DNA of 32,381 nucleotides from Paludibacteraceae bacterium (GCA_017384225.1 JAFNUD010000088.1:1-32381); one strand, 5' to 3'; positions 16,082-26,957 are shown, counted from the stretch's first letter. Numbers and translations are program-made. Notes: generated by a model from the sequence alone, not told the origin.

Positions 16082-17626
16082 ATGAAAAAGTTACTACTCA
16101 TATCCTTGCTATTGCTGACAATCAAACTGTTAGCAGAAACGCAGACTACACGCATAGACAAGAATCTGACTATCTACACTGACGTGATGCGACAGCTGGA
16201 TATCAACTATGTGGATACGCTCAACTACGACGACCTCATCGAAACGAGCATCAACTATATGCTTCACAAGGTGGATCCTTACACCACTTATATTCCCAAG
16301 CGTGAGGATGATGAACTGCGCCGTATGACACAGGGCAAGTACGGTGGTATCGGTAGTATCATCATGTATCGCGATAGCAATGTATATGTCAATGAGTTAT
16401 ACGAAGGCATGCCTGCTCAAGAAGCAGGTTTCCTACCTGGCGACCGCTTCGTGAAAGTAGATGGTATGGACTGCAAAGGCAAAAATACCAAAGAGGTTTC
16501 CGAAAAATTGCGCGGCAAGTCGGGCACAACTATTGAAATAGTTTTTGAACGTGATAGCCAATTAATCACTAAGCAAGTAACACGTCGCGATATACACCTG
16601 CCTGCAGTAGGATATGCTTGCGTATTGCAAGACTCTATCGGATATATTCTATTTAATGAATTTACCTCCAACTCAGCTCAAGAACTGCTTACAGTCTTAG
16701 ACGGAATGGTACAATCCAATGGTATTAAACGTCTGATTCTTGACTTACGTGGCAATGGGGGTGGTATCATTGACGAAGCAATACAGATAGTGAGCTATTT
16801 CGTGAACAAAGATACCGAAGTGGTGGCTACCAAAGGAAAAACAGAACGCAGTAATAACTCTTACAAGACTCAAACATCGCCAATCTTCCCTGATATGCCA
16901 TTGGTAGTCATGGTGAATGGTCAGTCAGCTTCCGCCAGCGAGATTGTATCAGGAGCATTGCAAGACCTCAAACGAGCCACCATCATAGGAGAACGCACAT
17001 TCGGAAAAGGGCTGGTGCAAAATATACGTCCAATTGCCTATGGAGGACACCTGAAAGTGACAACATCGAAATATTACCTTCCTTCAGGACGTTGTATCCA
17101 AGCTATAGACTATGCAGAACGCCAACGCGGACATGAATTGCACCGCGATACAGCTGGAGGTATCTTGCCAGATGTGATACTGACCGACTCACAAAAATTG
17201 GATATCACCTACAACCTATACCGCGACCACCTATTTTTCGACTATGCTAACCTCTACTACAAACAACACCCGACAATCGCACCTGCAACAGAATTTAGAC
17301 TGACGGATAGCGACTTAGACGATTTCTGCCAATTCCTTGACAAAAAGCAATTCAGCTACGAGACAGAAACAGGACGCCATTTGGGCGAACTCATCAAGAT
17401 GGCAAAACAAGAGGATATTGACTCTACCCTGCTCGCCGAATTGGAGGCCTTCCAACCACGATTGAGCGAGGATTATCGCACCGCTATTCAGCGTAACCGC
17501 GAAGAGGTAGAGGAGATACTCGGAGGCGAGATTATCAAGCGATATTACTACCACCATGGTTATTATGCCTACATGCTACGTTATGACAAGCAAATCCAGC
17601 GTGCGCTAGAAGAGATTGTGCGGTAA
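16082..17626 (+). CDS. S41 carboxy-terminal processing peptidase
   Basis: The 514-residue protease has a signal peptide (MKKLLLISLLLLTIKLLAET), a PDZ domain at about 95-175 (YEGMPAQEAGFLPGDRFVKV) and the S41 domain. The Ser-Lys dyad is visible: S284 in QSASASEIV and K309 in TFGKGLVQ, 25 residues apart as in CtpA/Prc. It acts in the periplasm on protein C-termini. The frame opens from a GTG at 16055, but the signal peptide argues for ATG 16082. A C-terminal helical region of about 130 residues follows the catalytic part, as is usual in Bacteroidota members. It lies 71 nt after coaD. Confidence 0.93.
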   Translation: MKKLLLISLLLLTIKLLAETQTTRIDKNLTIYTDVMRQLDINYVDTLNYDDLIETSINYMLHKVDPYTTYIPKREDDELRRMTQGKYGGIGSIIMYRDSNVYVNELYEGMPAQEAGFLPGDRFVKVDGMDCKGKNTKEVSEKLRGKSGTTIEIVFERDSQLITKQVTRRDIHLPAVGYACVLQDSIGYILFNEFTSNSAQELLTVLDGMVQSNGIKRLILDLRGNGGGIIDEAIQIVSYFVNKDTEVVATKGKTERSNNSYKTQTSPIFPDMPLVVMVNGQSASASEIVSGALQDLKRATIIGERTFGKGLVQNIRPIAYGGHLKVTTSKYYLPSGRCIQAIDYAERQRGHELHRDTAGGILPDVILTDSQKLDITYNLYRDHLFFDYANLYYKQHPTIAPATEFRLTDSDLDDFCQFLDKKQFSYETETGRHLGELIKMAKQEDIDSTLLAELEAFQPRLSEDYRTAIQRNREEVEEILGGEIIKRYYYHHGYYAYMLRYDKQIQRALEEIVR

Positions 17627-17659
17627 CCAATTATCCATTACATTGACGATTAAACAAAA

Positions 17660-17872
17660 ATGCTCCAAGGTATAATCATAACAATCATCACAATAGCCAT
17701 CTGTGTGGCACTACTTTGCGTGCGAATCATACTGAAAAAAGATGGTAAATTCAGTAGTGAACACATCTCACAAAACAAACGAATGCGAAACGACGGCATA
17801 CATTGCGCCACTTCGCAAGATAGAGAGGCACGCAAAAATGCAAATAAGAAATTAAATGTCAACCAACTATAA
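17660..17872 (+). CDS. Small membrane-anchored protein (70 aa), Bacteroidales type
   Basis: One N-terminal membrane helix (about residues 4-24, GIIITIITIAICVALLCVRI) is followed by a hydrophilic tail with LKKDGKFSSEHIS, GIHCATSQDREAR. I recall similar short membrane proteins with a K(G)GKF/RF...H...R..GI.C...QDREAR pattern in many Bacteroidales; none has a known function to my knowledge. The tail with one Cys would face the cytoplasm or periplasm depending on topology. It overlaps or nearly abuts the porE-like gene, suggesting translational coupling. Confidence 0.8.
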   Translation: MLQGIIITIITIAICVALLCVRIILKKDGKFSSEHISQNKRMRNDGIHCATSQDREARKNANKKLNVNQL

Positions 17873-17876
17873 AGAT

Positions 17877-19910
17877 ATGTACAATAGACTGATTACTTCT
17901 ATACTATTGCTGATTACTATTGTAGGAATGAGCAGTTGCAGCATCAATGCTCGTATCAAAAAAGCGGATCGCAAATATGCTATCGGCGAATACTATGAGG
18001 CTAGTGAGATGTACCGACAGGTATATCGACGCATATCCAGCAAAGATAGAGCACTACGCGCCAACGTAGCATTTAAGCAAGCCGAAAGCCAACGTATATT
18101 GAACAATTCAAGAGCGGCATCGGCATACAAAAACGCTATCAAATATCACTATCCGGACTCTATCATGTACTTGCACTATGCACAAGTGTTGCAATACCAA
18201 GGTAAGTACAAAGATGCTATCAAACAATACGATACCTATCTTGAGGCACACCCTCAAGACTATGTAGCCTTGGCAGGTAAGTATGGTTGCACACAAGTAG
18301 AAGAATGGAAAAAACAATCGTCGCGCTACAAAGTGGCACTAGCCAAAGAATTTAATGAGAAACGCACTTCTAATTTCTCACCAGCCTTCATGACTGAGGA
18401 TGGCGACGCACTGGTATTTACTTCTAATCGACAAGAAAAATCCACAGATAAGAAAAAGAAAGTACGAACTTCACCTGTGACAGGCGCTGCTACATTCAAC
18501 CTCTACTCCACTCGCAAGAATGCTGCAGGCAAGTGGGAAGAGATCATGCTATGCGAAGGACTATATCAGGAAGCCGAGGGGGAAGAAGAAGAGGGCACAC
18601 AAACTAAGACAGGTACCGCCGAATTGGGAGCATGCTGCTTCTCTGCTGATGGCAAAACGATGTATTTCACCTATTCCTGCCCCGTCAATGGACAAGATTT
18701 AGGTGCAAAAATCTATACATCTACTCGCGCCAGCGGCGAATGGGGAGAGGGACAAGAACTGAAACTCTTCGCCGATAGCAGCATCACAGTGGGACACCCT
18801 TCGCTCAATGCTGATGGAGATACACTATACTTCGTAAGTGACGCTCCAGGAGGGTATGGAGGAAAAGATATCTATATGGCCATATCGGATGGCAGCGAAT
18901 GGGGCGATATACAGAATCTCGGACCACAAATCAATACAACTGACGACGAGCTATTTCCACACTATCGTGCCGATGGAAGATTGTATTTCTCCTCCAAAGG
19001 ACATCCAGGATACGGAGGACTCGATCTCTTCTACGCCGTGCGCCGTGACTCAGTCTGGGATCTATTTAATATGGGGGCACCATTCAACTCAATAAATGAC
19101 GATTTTGGTATTACTTTTGCAGGTGCTACAGAGAATGGATTCTTCTCCTCTAACCGCGGACAAAAACGAGGTTATGACCAGATCTACTCCTTCACACTGC
19201 CCGCGATGGAGTTTATCGTAGAAGGAACGATCTTCGACACCGATGGCGAAGTACTTGCAGATGCTAATATCCGTTTGGTAGGTGACGATGGTACTAATGT
19301 AAAAGCACAAGTACGACGCGATGGTACTTATCGACTAAAACTTAGCAAAGATACACGCTACGTCATGTTGGCAACCGCACGAGGATACCTCAATGCTCAA
19401 CAACAGCTATCTACAAAAGGATTGACCGATAGCCATTCCTACACACAAGACTTCAACCTAGCACTCATATCCAAACCAGTGAAAATGGGCAATATCTTCT
19501 TCAAATTTGGTAATTGGGAACTCACACCAGACTCCGAGAATGGACTTAATGCTCTTGTCAAACTGCTCAACGACAATCCTAATATCACTATTGAAATGGC
19601 TGCGCATACTGATATGATAGGTAATAATGCAGCTAACCAAGAATTGTCACTTAAGCGTGCACAATCGGTGGTGGACTATCTAATCAAACATGGTATTGAA
19701 AAAGAGCGTTTGACCCCTGTAGGATATGGCGAAGAAAAACCTTTAGTGGTAGATGAAACACTACACAAGCAACATTCATTCCTGCCAAAGGACCAAGTGT
19801 TGGACGAAGAATTTATTTCTACCCTTACTGCCGACAAACAAGAAATATGCAACTCGCTGAACCGCCGAACTGAGTTCCGAGTACTGAAAACAACGTATAA
19901 CCTTTATTAA
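17877..19910 (+). CDS. PorE-like lipoprotein: TPR, beta-propeller, CRD and OmpA domains
   Basis: Domains in order: lipoprotein signal with lipobox GMSSC; TPR-like helices over the first 130 residues ([34 protein letters not shown]); a PD40-type beta-propeller ([55 protein letters not shown]); a carboxypeptidase-regulatory-like fold ([19 protein letters not shown]); an OmpA C-terminal peptidoglycan-binding domain ([20 protein letters not shown]). This order and length (about 677-684 aa) match PorE of the type IX secretion system, which anchors the machine to peptidoglycan. The start could also be ATG 17856, overlapping the upstream gene by 17 nt; 17877 gives a more normal signal peptide. Confidence 0.85.
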   Translation: MYNRLITSILLLITIVGMSSCSINARIKKADRKYAIGEYYEASEMYRQVYRRISSKDRALRANVAFKQAESQRILNNSRAASAYKNAIKYHYPDSIMYLHYAQVLQYQGKYKDAIKQYDTYLEAHPQDYVALAGKYGCTQVEEWKKQSSRYKVALAKEFNEKRTSNFSPAFMTEDGDALVFTSNRQEKSTDKKKKVRTSPVTGAATFNLYSTRKNAAGKWEEIMLCEGLYQEAEGEEEEGTQTKTGTAELGACCFSADGKTMYFTYSCPVNGQDLGAKIYTSTRASGEWGEGQELKLFADSSITVGHPSLNADGDTLYFVSDAPGGYGGKDIYMAISDGSEWGDIQNLGPQINTTDDELFPHYRADGRLYFSSKGHPGYGGLDLFYAVRRDSVWDLFNMGAPFNSINDDFGITFAGATENGFFSSNRGQKRGYDQIYSFTLPAMEFIVEGTIFDTDGEVLADANIRLVGDDGTNVKAQVRRDGTYRLKLSKDTRYVMLATARGYLNAQQQLSTKGLTDSHSYTQDFNLALISKPVKMGNIFFKFGNWELTPDSENGLNALVKLLNDNPNITIEMAAHTDMIGNNAANQELSLKRAQSVVDYLIKHGIEKERLTPVGYGEEKPLVVDETLHKQHSFLPKDQVLDEEFISTLTADKQEICNSLNRRTEFRVLKTTYNLY

Positions 19911-19962
19911 TAGAGTCGGACAAGTCGGACCTGTCCGAAAAGTTAGACCTCAAAAAAGAATT

Positions 19963-20757
19963 ATGAAACAATATTTGGATTTATGCCGCCGAGTGCTTGA
20001 AGAAGGTACCATTAAGCACGACAGAACAGGCACTGGAACTAAGTCTGTGTTTGGTCATCAAATGCGATTTAACTTGGAAGATGGTTTTCCACTCCTTACT
20101 ACCAAAAAACTACACCTCAAGTCCATTATATACGAATTGCTGTGGTTTCTCAAAGGCGATACCAACGTGAAATACCTGCAAGACCATGGCGTGCGTATCT
20201 GGAACGAATGGGCAGATGAGAACGGCGAATTAGGTCCTGTATATGGACACCAATGGCGTTCATGGCCCGACTATCAAGGCGGACACATTGACCAAATAGC
20301 ACAACTCGTAGAACAAATAAAGAACAATCCCGACTCTCGACGCCATATCGTGAGCGCATGGAATGTGGCAGAAGTCAACAAAATGGCACTGCCCCCTTGC
20401 CACACACTATTTCAGTTCTACGTAGCAGACGGACGACTCAGTTTGCAACTCTATCAACGTTCAGCAGACATCTTTCTGGGCGTACCCTTCAACATTGCTT
20501 CCTACGCATTGCTGCTGATGATGATGGCACAAGTGACAGGATTGAAAGCAGGTGACTTTGTGCACACCTTTGGAGATGCCCACATCTATCTGAACCACAT
20601 GGAGCAAGTGAATCTGCAACTCACACGCGACACACGCGCACTGCCCAAAATGCTCATCAATCCAGAAGTGAAAGACTTGCTGGACTTCCAATATGAGGAT
20701 TTCACACTCGTGGACTACGACCCATACCCACATATTCCTGGAATTGTAGCTGTGTAG
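19963..20757 (+). CDS. thyA: Thymidylate synthase
   Basis: The 264-residue enzyme methylates dUMP to dTMP with methylene-tetrahydrofolate, producing dihydrofolate. Length equals the E. coli enzyme. The nucleophile C146 sits in [23 protein letters not shown], the dUMP-binding [18 protein letters not shown] and the C-terminal IPGIVAV are all intact. folA follows about 100 nt downstream, the classic pairing that recycles the dihydrofolate. Confidence 0.98.
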   Translation: MKQYLDLCRRVLEEGTIKHDRTGTGTKSVFGHQMRFNLEDGFPLLTTKKLHLKSIIYELLWFLKGDTNVKYLQDHGVRIWNEWADENGELGPVYGHQWRSWPDYQGGHIDQIAQLVEQIKNNPDSRRHIVSAWNVAEVNKMALPPCHTLFQFYVADGRLSLQLYQRSADIFLGVPFNIASYALLLMMMAQVTGLKAGDFVHTFGDAHIYLNHMEQVNLQLTRDTRALPKMLINPEVKDLLDFQYEDFTLVDYDPYPHIPGIVAV

Positions 20758-20860
20758 TACCACTGCATTGAGAGACTGGGCTACGGGCTGAGAGGTAGTA
20801 GATCCGATAATCTAATAGCGACAAAAAAGTCGTGGTCTAATAGTGAAACGATTTATACAT

Positions 20861-21346
20861 ATGAAAATCATCGTAGCAATAGCAGAGAATAATGCCATTG
20901 GCAAAGCAGGCGACCTGCTCTGCCATTTGCCCAATGACCTCAAACACTTTAAAGAACTTACTACCGGCGCTACCGTAGTGATGGGGAAAAAAACCTTCTT
21001 ATCCCTACCCCGTCGCCCATTGCCTAATCGTCGCAACATCGTTCTAACACGCGACACTGCCTTCACCTACGACCAAACAGAAGTAGCACACTCCATAGAA
21101 GAACTACAAGGCATGATACAAACCGATGAACAAGTATTCATTATCGGTGGCGGAGAAGTGTATAAGCAATTCATGCCATACGTAGATGAATTGCAAATCA
21201 CACACATACACCACACATGGGACGATGCCGACACCTTCTTCCCACAAATAGATCCTGCAGAGTGGCAATGCGTAAGCAACGAATATCACGAAGCAGACGA
21301 GAAACACGCATACGCGTACACCTTTGCCGTATATACAAGAAAATAA
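20861..21346 (+). CDS. folA: Dihydrofolate reductase
   Basis: The 161-residue enzyme reduces dihydrofolate to tetrahydrofolate with NADPH. Diagnostic motifs: IVAIAENNAIGKAGDLLCHL at the N-terminus (folate pocket; the acidic residue is D in HLPNDLKHF), VVMGKKTFLSLP, RRNIVLTRD and FIIGGGEVYKQ. A GTG-initiated frame from 20843 exists; ATG 20861 fits the family N-terminus. It follows thyA and precedes an S9 peptidase gene by 24 nt. Confidence 0.97.
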   Translation: MKIIVAIAENNAIGKAGDLLCHLPNDLKHFKELTTGATVVMGKKTFLSLPRRPLPNRRNIVLTRDTAFTYDQTEVAHSIEELQGMIQTDEQVFIIGGGEVYKQFMPYVDELQITHIHHTWDDADTFFPQIDPAEWQCVSNEYHEADEKHAYAYTFAVYTRK

Positions 21347-21370
21347 TACACTAATCGAACAGAATATAAC

Positions 21371-23467
21371 ATGCGTAAAATCATTTTCATGGCTACACTT
21401 GCACTGCTGGCAACTGCCTGCCAAACCCACAACGATAGCAGCAAAAGTGCTATCACCAAACCCGATATTACTATCGAAGGCGGACGACTCACACCCGAAG
21501 CCCTATGGGCTATGGGACGCATCAATAGCGTAATACCTAATGCCGAAACAGGCGAAATAGCATACACCATCAGTTACTACAGCGTAGAGGAAAACCGATC
21601 CACTTCGTGGATTCGAATCTGCAACCCCATCACCATGGAAATGTCCCGCGAGTTCGTAGGACATTCACCTGCTTGGTACAAAGACCAACTATGCTACATC
21701 AACAACGATGGACAAGTGGTGATAGGCAATAAGATACTCAGCGGTTTTGACAAAGATATTGACGGTTTTCTCCTCTCCCCACAAGGCGACAAGATTATCC
21801 TCGTCGCACAAGTTAAGACTATTCCTACCACTGCGGACAAACATCCTGACCTGCCACTGGCATCTGGACGCGTAGTGGATGACCTGATGTACAAACACTG
21901 GGACGAGTGGACAGAAACTGCACCACATCCGTTTTTGTGTGAGTTGAAGAGTTTGAACCGTTCTAAGGGTTTAGAAGTGGTTAGCTGCATTGATCTATTG
22001 GAGGGAACACCTTACGAGTCACCTATGAAACCATTTGGCAGCGTGGAGCAATTGGCATGGAGTCCTGATGGCAAACAGATTGCCTACACCTGTCGCAAGA
22101 AAAGCGGATTGGAGTATGCCGTTTCTACCAATTCGGACATCTATCTCTATGATCTCGCTTCAGGCACACATACCAACCTCACAGAAGGCAATGGTGGATA
22201 CGATACCAACCCTAGCTACTCGCCCGACGGACAATGGATCGCATGGCAATCCATGGAACGAGATGGCTATGAGAGCGATGAGAATAGACTCATGATTCAA
22301 GACCGACAAACTGGCGAACGTCGTTTCCTCACCCAAGGCATGGAAACCAACGTAGATGCCTACTATTGGAAAGATAACAACTCGCTCGTTTTCAGTGCTG
22401 TATGGCATGGATGCTCTATGCTCTATGAGGTAAACGTAGAGCGTTCAGGAGTTGAAGAGTTGAGGAGTTTAGGAATAGAGCAATTGACTACTGGGCAATA
22501 TGACTACGTACCAGGTGGTAATATCGGCGATACCTACTACTGCCTGCGTCACTCTATGAGAGAGGCGAATGAGATATTCGCTTTTGAGGCGATAAAGCAA
22601 GACGGCGATGAGGCGAAAGGCGCGGTGAGACAACTCACACACGAAAACGACAACATCTACTCACAAATAACCATGGGCACTGTAGTGCCTCGTTGGCAAA
22701 AGACCAGCGATGGCGAACAGATGCTTACATGGATCATCTATCCTCCACACTTCGACCCAACGAAGAAATACCCCACTCTGCTCTACTGTGAAGGCGGTCC
22801 ACAATCACCTGTGAGCCAGTTCTGGAGTTTCCGCTGGAACTTCATGATGATGGCTGCCAACGACTACATCATCGTGGCCCCTAACCGTCGCGGATTGCCC
22901 GGTTTTGGCAACGAATGGAATGAACAGATTAGTGGCGACTACGGAGGTCAGTGTATGAAGGATTATTTGAGTGCTATTGATGAATTTGTAGCGAGCGAAC
23001 CTTATGTAGATAAAGACCGTTTGGGCTGCGTAGGTGCATCCTTTGGCGGATTTAGCGTATATTGGCTCGCTGGACACCACAACAAGCGATTCAAAGCCTT
23101 CATCGCACACGATGGTATCTTCAACATGGAGATGCAATACCTCGAAACCGAGGAGAAATGGTTTGCCAATTGGGATATGGGTGGCGCATACTGGGACAAG
23201 CAAAACAAGATTGCTCAACGCACTTTTGCCAATTCGCCACACTTGTTTGTGGACAAGTGGGATACTCCTATCCTTTGTATCCATGGCGAGAAAGATTATC
23301 GCATCCTTGCTAACCAATCTATGGCAGCGTTCGATGCTGCAAAGATGCGAGGCATAGAGGCACAACTACTCATCTTCCCAGATGAGAACCACTGGGTACT
23401 CAAACCACAAAACGGTATCCTCTGGCAACGCACATTCTTTGCGTGGCTGGATAAGTATTTGAAATAA
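21371..23467 (+). CDS. S9 family (prolyl oligopeptidase-like) peptidase, lipoprotein
   Basis: The 698-residue protein begins with a lipoprotein signal (lipobox ATAC, Cys about residue 17), so it is exported. An N-terminal beta-propeller with PD40-like repeats (LAWSPDGKQIAYTCR, PSYSPDGQWIAWQSME) precedes an alpha/beta-hydrolase domain. The catalytic triad is visible: S557 in GASFGGF, D642 in GEKDYRI, H674 in DENHWVL. It resembles dipeptidyl-peptidase / acylaminoacyl-peptidase enzymes of Bacteroidota, which cut oligopeptides; specificity is not deducible. Two loops are encoded by repetitive DNA: RSGVEELRSLGIEQL (about 22441-22485) and QDGDEAKGA (GGCGATGAGGCGA at 22604-22616), probably in-frame insertions. 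Confidence 0.93.
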   Translation: MRKIIFMATLALLATACQTHNDSSKSAITKPDITIEGGRLTPEALWAMGRINSVIPNAETGEIAYTISYYSVEENRSTSWIRICNPITMEMSREFVGHSPAWYKDQLCYINNDGQVVIGNKILSGFDKDIDGFLLSPQGDKIILVAQVKTIPTTADKHPDLPLASGRVVDDLMYKHWDEWTETAPHPFLCELKSLNRSKGLEVVSCIDLLEGTPYESPMKPFGSVEQLAWSPDGKQIAYTCRKKSGLEYAVSTNSDIYLYDLASGTHTNLTEGNGGYDTNPSYSPDGQWIAWQSMERDGYESDENRLMIQDRQTGERRFLTQGMETNVDAYYWKDNNSLVFSAVWHGCSMLYEVNVERSGVEELRSLGIEQLTTGQYDYVPGGNIGDTYYCLRHSMREANEIFAFEAIKQDGDEAKGAVRQLTHENDNIYSQITMGTVVPRWQKTSDGEQMLTWIIYPPHFDPTKKYPTLLYCEGGPQSPVSQFWSFRWNFMMMAANDYIIVAPNRRGLPGFGNEWNEQISGDYGGQCMKDYLSAIDEFVASEPYVDKDRLGCVGASFGGFSVYWLAGHHNKRFKAFIAHDGIFNMEMQYLETEEKWFANWDMGGAYWDKQNKIAQRTFANSPHLFVDKWDTPILCIHGEKDYRILANQSMAAFDAAKMRGIEAQLLIFPDENHWVLKPQNGILWQRTFFAWLDKYLK

Positions 23468-23502
23468 GAGAACAGAGGTTAATAGAAAGGTTAGGAAGAA
23501 AC

Positions 23503-24246
23503 ATGATAAATCTACAGGGAAAGACAGCCCTTATCACAGGCGCAACACGTGGTATAGGTAGAGCAATAGCACTACTATTCTCAGAAAACGGATGCAACGT
23601 AGCATTCACCTATCAAAGCAGCACAACTGCAGCTCAATTACTAACTGAAGAAATACAAAACAAAGGTGTCAAATCGCTTGCTATTCAGTCAGATGCAGCA
23701 GATTTTAACCAAGCACACGATGCTGTGAAACTGGTTGTAGATACTTTTGGTAGGATAGACATTTTAGTTTGCAATGCTGGCATCACACAAGACAACTTGC
23801 TTGTGCGCATGAATGAAGAGCAATGGGATTGTGTGTTGGATACCAATCTAAAATCTGTATTCAACTATTGCCATGCAGCTACACCACAAATGATGCGACA
23901 GCGCGCTGGTAGCATTATTGCGATGTCATCTATAGTTGGAATCAGCGGAAATGCAGGACAGGCCAACTATGCGGCATCAAAAGCAGGAATCATAGGACTA
24001 ATCAAATCCCTTAGCAAAGAATTGGGAAGTCGCAATATACGTGCCAACGTGATTGCACCTGGATTTGTGCTAACCGACATGACGCTCGCATTATCCGAGC
24101 AAGCACGTACCGAGATCGTGCAGCAAATCCCAATGCGACGTTGTGGTGAAGCCGAGGAAATAGCCAAAGTGGCACTTTTCCTTGCTTCTGACCTATCGTC
24201 CTATGTATCAGGACAAGTGATTTCTGTCAATGGAGCTATGGGTTAA
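23503..24246 (+). CDS. fabG: 3-oxoacyl-ACP reductase FabG
   Basis: The 247-residue short-chain dehydrogenase reduces 3-oxoacyl-ACP with NADPH in fatty acid elongation. The nucleotide motif TGATRGIGRA is at 12-21, NAG in VCNAGIT, and the catalytic S143, Y156 and K160 (MSSIVG, NYAASKAG) keep the exact FabG spacing. The end VISVNGAMG is typical. Another SDR role cannot be fully excluded but FabG is by far the best fit. Its stop codon overlaps that of the convergent aminotransferase, and no terminator separates them. Confidence 0.93.
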   Translation: MINLQGKTALITGATRGIGRAIALLFSENGCNVAFTYQSSTTAAQLLTEEIQNKGVKSLAIQSDAADFNQAHDAVKLVVDTFGRIDILVCNAGITQDNLLVRMNEEQWDCVLDTNLKSVFNYCHAATPQMMRQRAGSIIAMSSIVGISGNAGQANYAASKAGIIGLIKSLSKELGSRNIRANVIAPGFVLTDMTLALSEQARTEIVQQIPMRRCGEAEEIAKVALFLASDLSSYVSGQVISVNGAMG

Positions 24247-25439
24247 TTACCTTGAGAATTATATACCTCCAAGGCCTTGCGAAGCACCAATACTGCTTTT
24301 GCAAGGTCTTCTTTATTAAGTATATACGCCATACGTACTTGTTGGCGTCCATCATCTGGATTGGTGTAGAATCCACTGCCTGGAGCCATCATCACTGTCT
24401 GACCTTCGTACTGAAAATCAGTCAGACACCATTCGCAAAACTTATCTGTATCATCTACAGGCAATTGCACCATCACATAGAAAGCGCCCATAGGCGTGGG
24501 GGCAAACACTCCTGGAATTTGATTGAGTTGGTCGATCAAGAAATTGCGACGTTCCAAATATTCATCATACACCTCTTCCATATATTCGTGTGGCGTAGCC
24601 AAAGCTGACTCCGCAATCACTTGACCTAATAATGGTGGTGAAAGACGTGCTTGGCAGAACTTCATAACTGCCTTATGAACTGCTTTATTTTTAGTAATCA
24701 ACGCACCAATACGTACTCCACATAGCGAATAGCGCTTGCTCACAGAATCAATCAGCACCACGTTGTCTTCTATTCCCTCCAAGTGAAAAGCGGATATATA
24801 AGGACGTTTGGTGTAGATAAATTCGCGATATACCTCGTCAGAAAGCAGATACAAATCATATTTTTTTACCAAATCGCGAATCTGTTGCATCTCCTGCTTG
24901 CTGTAGAGATAGCCAGTAGGATTATTAGGGTTACAGATCAATATTGCACGTGTCTTATCCGTGATTTGCTTCTCAAACTCCTCTACAGGAGGCAATTTGA
25001 ATCCATCTTCTATATGCGTCTTTACAGATTTAACAACCGCGCCACATGAGATAGCAAATGCCATATAATTGGCATAACTAGGATCTGTCACGATAATCTC
25101 ATCTCCTGGATTTAGGCATGCCATATAGGCAAACATAATAGCTTCTGATCCACCTGTAGTGACTATGATCTCATCAGGCGAGATGTCAATGCCATATTCC
25201 GCATAATATTGAACCATCTTCGCGCGCAACGAAATGCCACCTTGTGATGGACTATATTGCAATATATCTTGCTGAAAATTAGCAACTGCATCCAAAGCAC
25301 ATTTGGGTGTTTTTATATCGGGCTGACCGATATTCAGAGAATAGATATGTACTCCATTTCGATGAGCAGCCTCTGCATATTTCGCCAATTTACGAATAGG
25401 CGACTGAGGCATATTTTGTGCGCGTTTAGAAATATACAT
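24243..25439 (-). CDS. PLP-dependent aminotransferase (class I/II, AspC-like)
   Basis: The 398-residue enzyme is a fold-type I PLP aminotransferase. The PLP lysine is K235 in DSVSKRYSLCGVRIG; other family motifs are SLNIGQPDI, the NPNNPTGY substrate/PLP-binding Asn, and YLLSDEVYREF. Substrates (aspartate, aromatic or branched amino acids) cannot be told from sequence. A frame extending to 25538 runs through the promoter; ATG 25439 is used. Final codons overlap fabG by 4 bp (TTAA shared by both stops). Confidence 0.92.
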   Translation of the reverse strand: MYISKRAQNMPQSPIRKLAKYAEAAHRNGVHIYSLNIGQPDIKTPKCALDAVANFQQDILQYSPSQGGISLRAKMVQYYAEYGIDISPDEIIVTTGGSEAIMFAYMACLNPGDEIIVTDPSYANYMAFAISCGAVVKSVKTHIEDGFKLPPVEEFEKQITDKTRAILICNPNNPTGYLYSKQEMQQIRDLVKKYDLYLLSDEVYREFIYTKRPYISAFHLEGIEDNVVLIDSVSKRYSLCGVRIGALITKNKAVHKAVMKFCQARLSPPLLGQVIAESALATPHEYMEEVYDEYLERRNFLIDQLNQIPGVFAPTPMGAFYVMVQLPVDDTDKFCEWCLTDFQYEGQTVMMAPGSGFYTNPDDGRQQVRMAYILNKEDLAKAVLVLRKALEVYNSQGN

Positions 25440-25466
25440 ATAACGTAGTTTTGTTGTTTTCGCCTG

Positions 25467-25498
25467 CAAAATTACACAAAATAATGCACATATGCAAG
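25467..25498 (-). promoter_or_regulatory. Promoter of the aminotransferase gene
   Basis: Minus strand: CTTG (25498-25495), 20 nt, TAATTTTG (25474-25467). It is divergent from the glyA promoter 26 bp away. Confidence 0.7.
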
Positions 25499-25523
25499 AG
25501 GTAGCAGAAAAAAATCGTTGGAA

Positions 25524-25555
25524 TTTGCACATATGCAAAAAATTATGTACCTTTG
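25524..25555 (+). promoter_or_regulatory. Promoter of glyA
   Basis: TTTG 25524-25527, 20 nt, TACCTTTG 25548-25555. The palindrome TTTGCACATATGCAAA overlaps the -33 region (25524-25539). Confidence 0.85.
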
Positions 25556-25601
25556 CACATTATTTATACACAAACGTCAAACAATACTACACTATACAAT
25601 T

Positions 25602-26882
25602 ATGACTCGAGATTTAGAGATTTTTGACATCATCCGCCGTGAGCGTGAGCGTCAAACCAAAGGCATCGAATTGATTGCCAGTGAAAACTTTGTCAGCGAC
25701 CAAGTGATGGAAGCTATGGGTAGCGTGCTGACCAATAAGTATGCCGAGGGATACCCTGGCAAGCGTTACTATGGCGGTTGCGAAGTGGTGGATGAGAGCG
25801 AGAATATCGCACGCCAACGCCTCTGCCAGCTCTTTGGTGCTGAGTATGCTAACGTACAACCCCACTCTGGTGCACAAGCCAACATGGCAGTGTTTATGGC
25901 ATGCTTGCAAGCGGGCGACACATTCTTGGGACTCAACCTCAGTCATGGTGGTCACCTTAGTCATGGTTCGCCAGTGAACTTCTCTGGACTCATGTTCAAC
26001 GCCCTCGAATACAATGTGAAAGAGGATACAGGTCGCGTGGACTACGAACAACTGGAGCAAGTGGCACGTGAGAAGAAACCTAAACTCATTATCGCAGGTG
26101 CAAGTGCTTATAGCCGCGAGTGGGATTATGCTCGTATCCGCAAAGTGGCTGACGAGATTGGCGCTATCTTCATGGTGGATATGGCTCACCCTGCAGGTCT
26201 GATTGCAGCCGGTCTGTTGGAGAACCCTGTGAAGCACGCACATATCGTCACTTCTACTACGCATAAGACCCTGCGCGGTCCACGTGGTGGTATCATTTTG
26301 ATGGGCAAAGACTTCCCTAACCCATGGGGCAAAACCACTCCAAAGGGCGAGGTGAAGATGATGTCTGCATTGCTTGACTCAGCTGTCTTCCCAGGCACAC
26401 AAGGTGGTCCATTGGAGCACGTGATTGCAGCTAAGGCAGTCGCTTTCGGCGAGGCACTCACACCTGAGTTCAAAGAATATCAAAAGCAAGTGCAGATCAA
26501 TGCAGCAGCTATGGCTAAGGCATTGATGGACAAGGGATATAAGATTATTTCTGATGGTACAGACAACCACTCTATGCTCGTGGATCTGCGCACCAAATAT
26601 CCAGAATTGACTGGTAAAGTAGCAGAGAAAGCGCTTGTTGCAGCCGACATCACCACCAATAAGAACATGGTGCCATTCGATTCTCGCAGCGCTTTTCAAA
26701 CGAGCGGTTTGCGCTTCGGTACTCCTGCCATTACTACTCGCGGTTTGAAAGAGGACAAGATGGCATGGATTGTAGAGCTCATCGACCGTGTATTGAGCAA
26801 TCCAGAGTCAGAAGAGAACATCGCAGCTGTACGCGCAGAGGTGAATGCCGAGATGGTGAAATACCCACTCTTTGCATGGTAA
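25602..26882 (+). CDS. glyA: Serine hydroxymethyltransferase
   Basis: The 426-residue PLP enzyme interconverts serine and glycine, loading tetrahydrofolate with a methylene group. The PLP lysine is K222 in [38 protein letters not shown] and SGAQANMAV are diagnostic. Length is normal (E. coli 417). The open frame reaches back to 25518 through the promoter; ATG 25602 fits the family N-terminus and lies about 40 nt after the expected transcription start. Confidence 0.97.
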   Translation: MTRDLEIFDIIRRERERQTKGIELIASENFVSDQVMEAMGSVLTNKYAEGYPGKRYYGGCEVVDESENIARQRLCQLFGAEYANVQPHSGAQANMAVFMACLQAGDTFLGLNLSHGGHLSHGSPVNFSGLMFNALEYNVKEDTGRVDYEQLEQVAREKKPKLIIAGASAYSREWDYARIRKVADEIGAIFMVDMAHPAGLIAAGLLENPVKHAHIVTSTTHKTLRGPRGGIILMGKDFPNPWGKTTPKGEVKMMSALLDSAVFPGTQGGPLEHVIAAKAVAFGEALTPEFKEYQKQVQINAAAMAKALMDKGYKIISDGTDNHSMLVDLRTKYPELTGKVAEKALVAADITTNKNMVPFDSRSAFQTSGLRFGTPAITTRGLKEDKMAWIVELIDRVLSNPESEENIAAVRAEVNAEMVKYPLFAW

Positions 26883-26957
26883 AATTCGAGTTCAACATTG
26901 TTCAATAGCGTTTCGCGCTGTTTAGAATTGTTCAACATTGAACTACTTTGAACAACA

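Noticed and set aside
26883-26957. GTTCAACATTG repeats between glyA and rlmN as an operator or terminator
   Set aside because: The two copies are mostly direct rather than inverted, the stem is weak, and no T-run follows; it looks like ordinary intergenic repetition.
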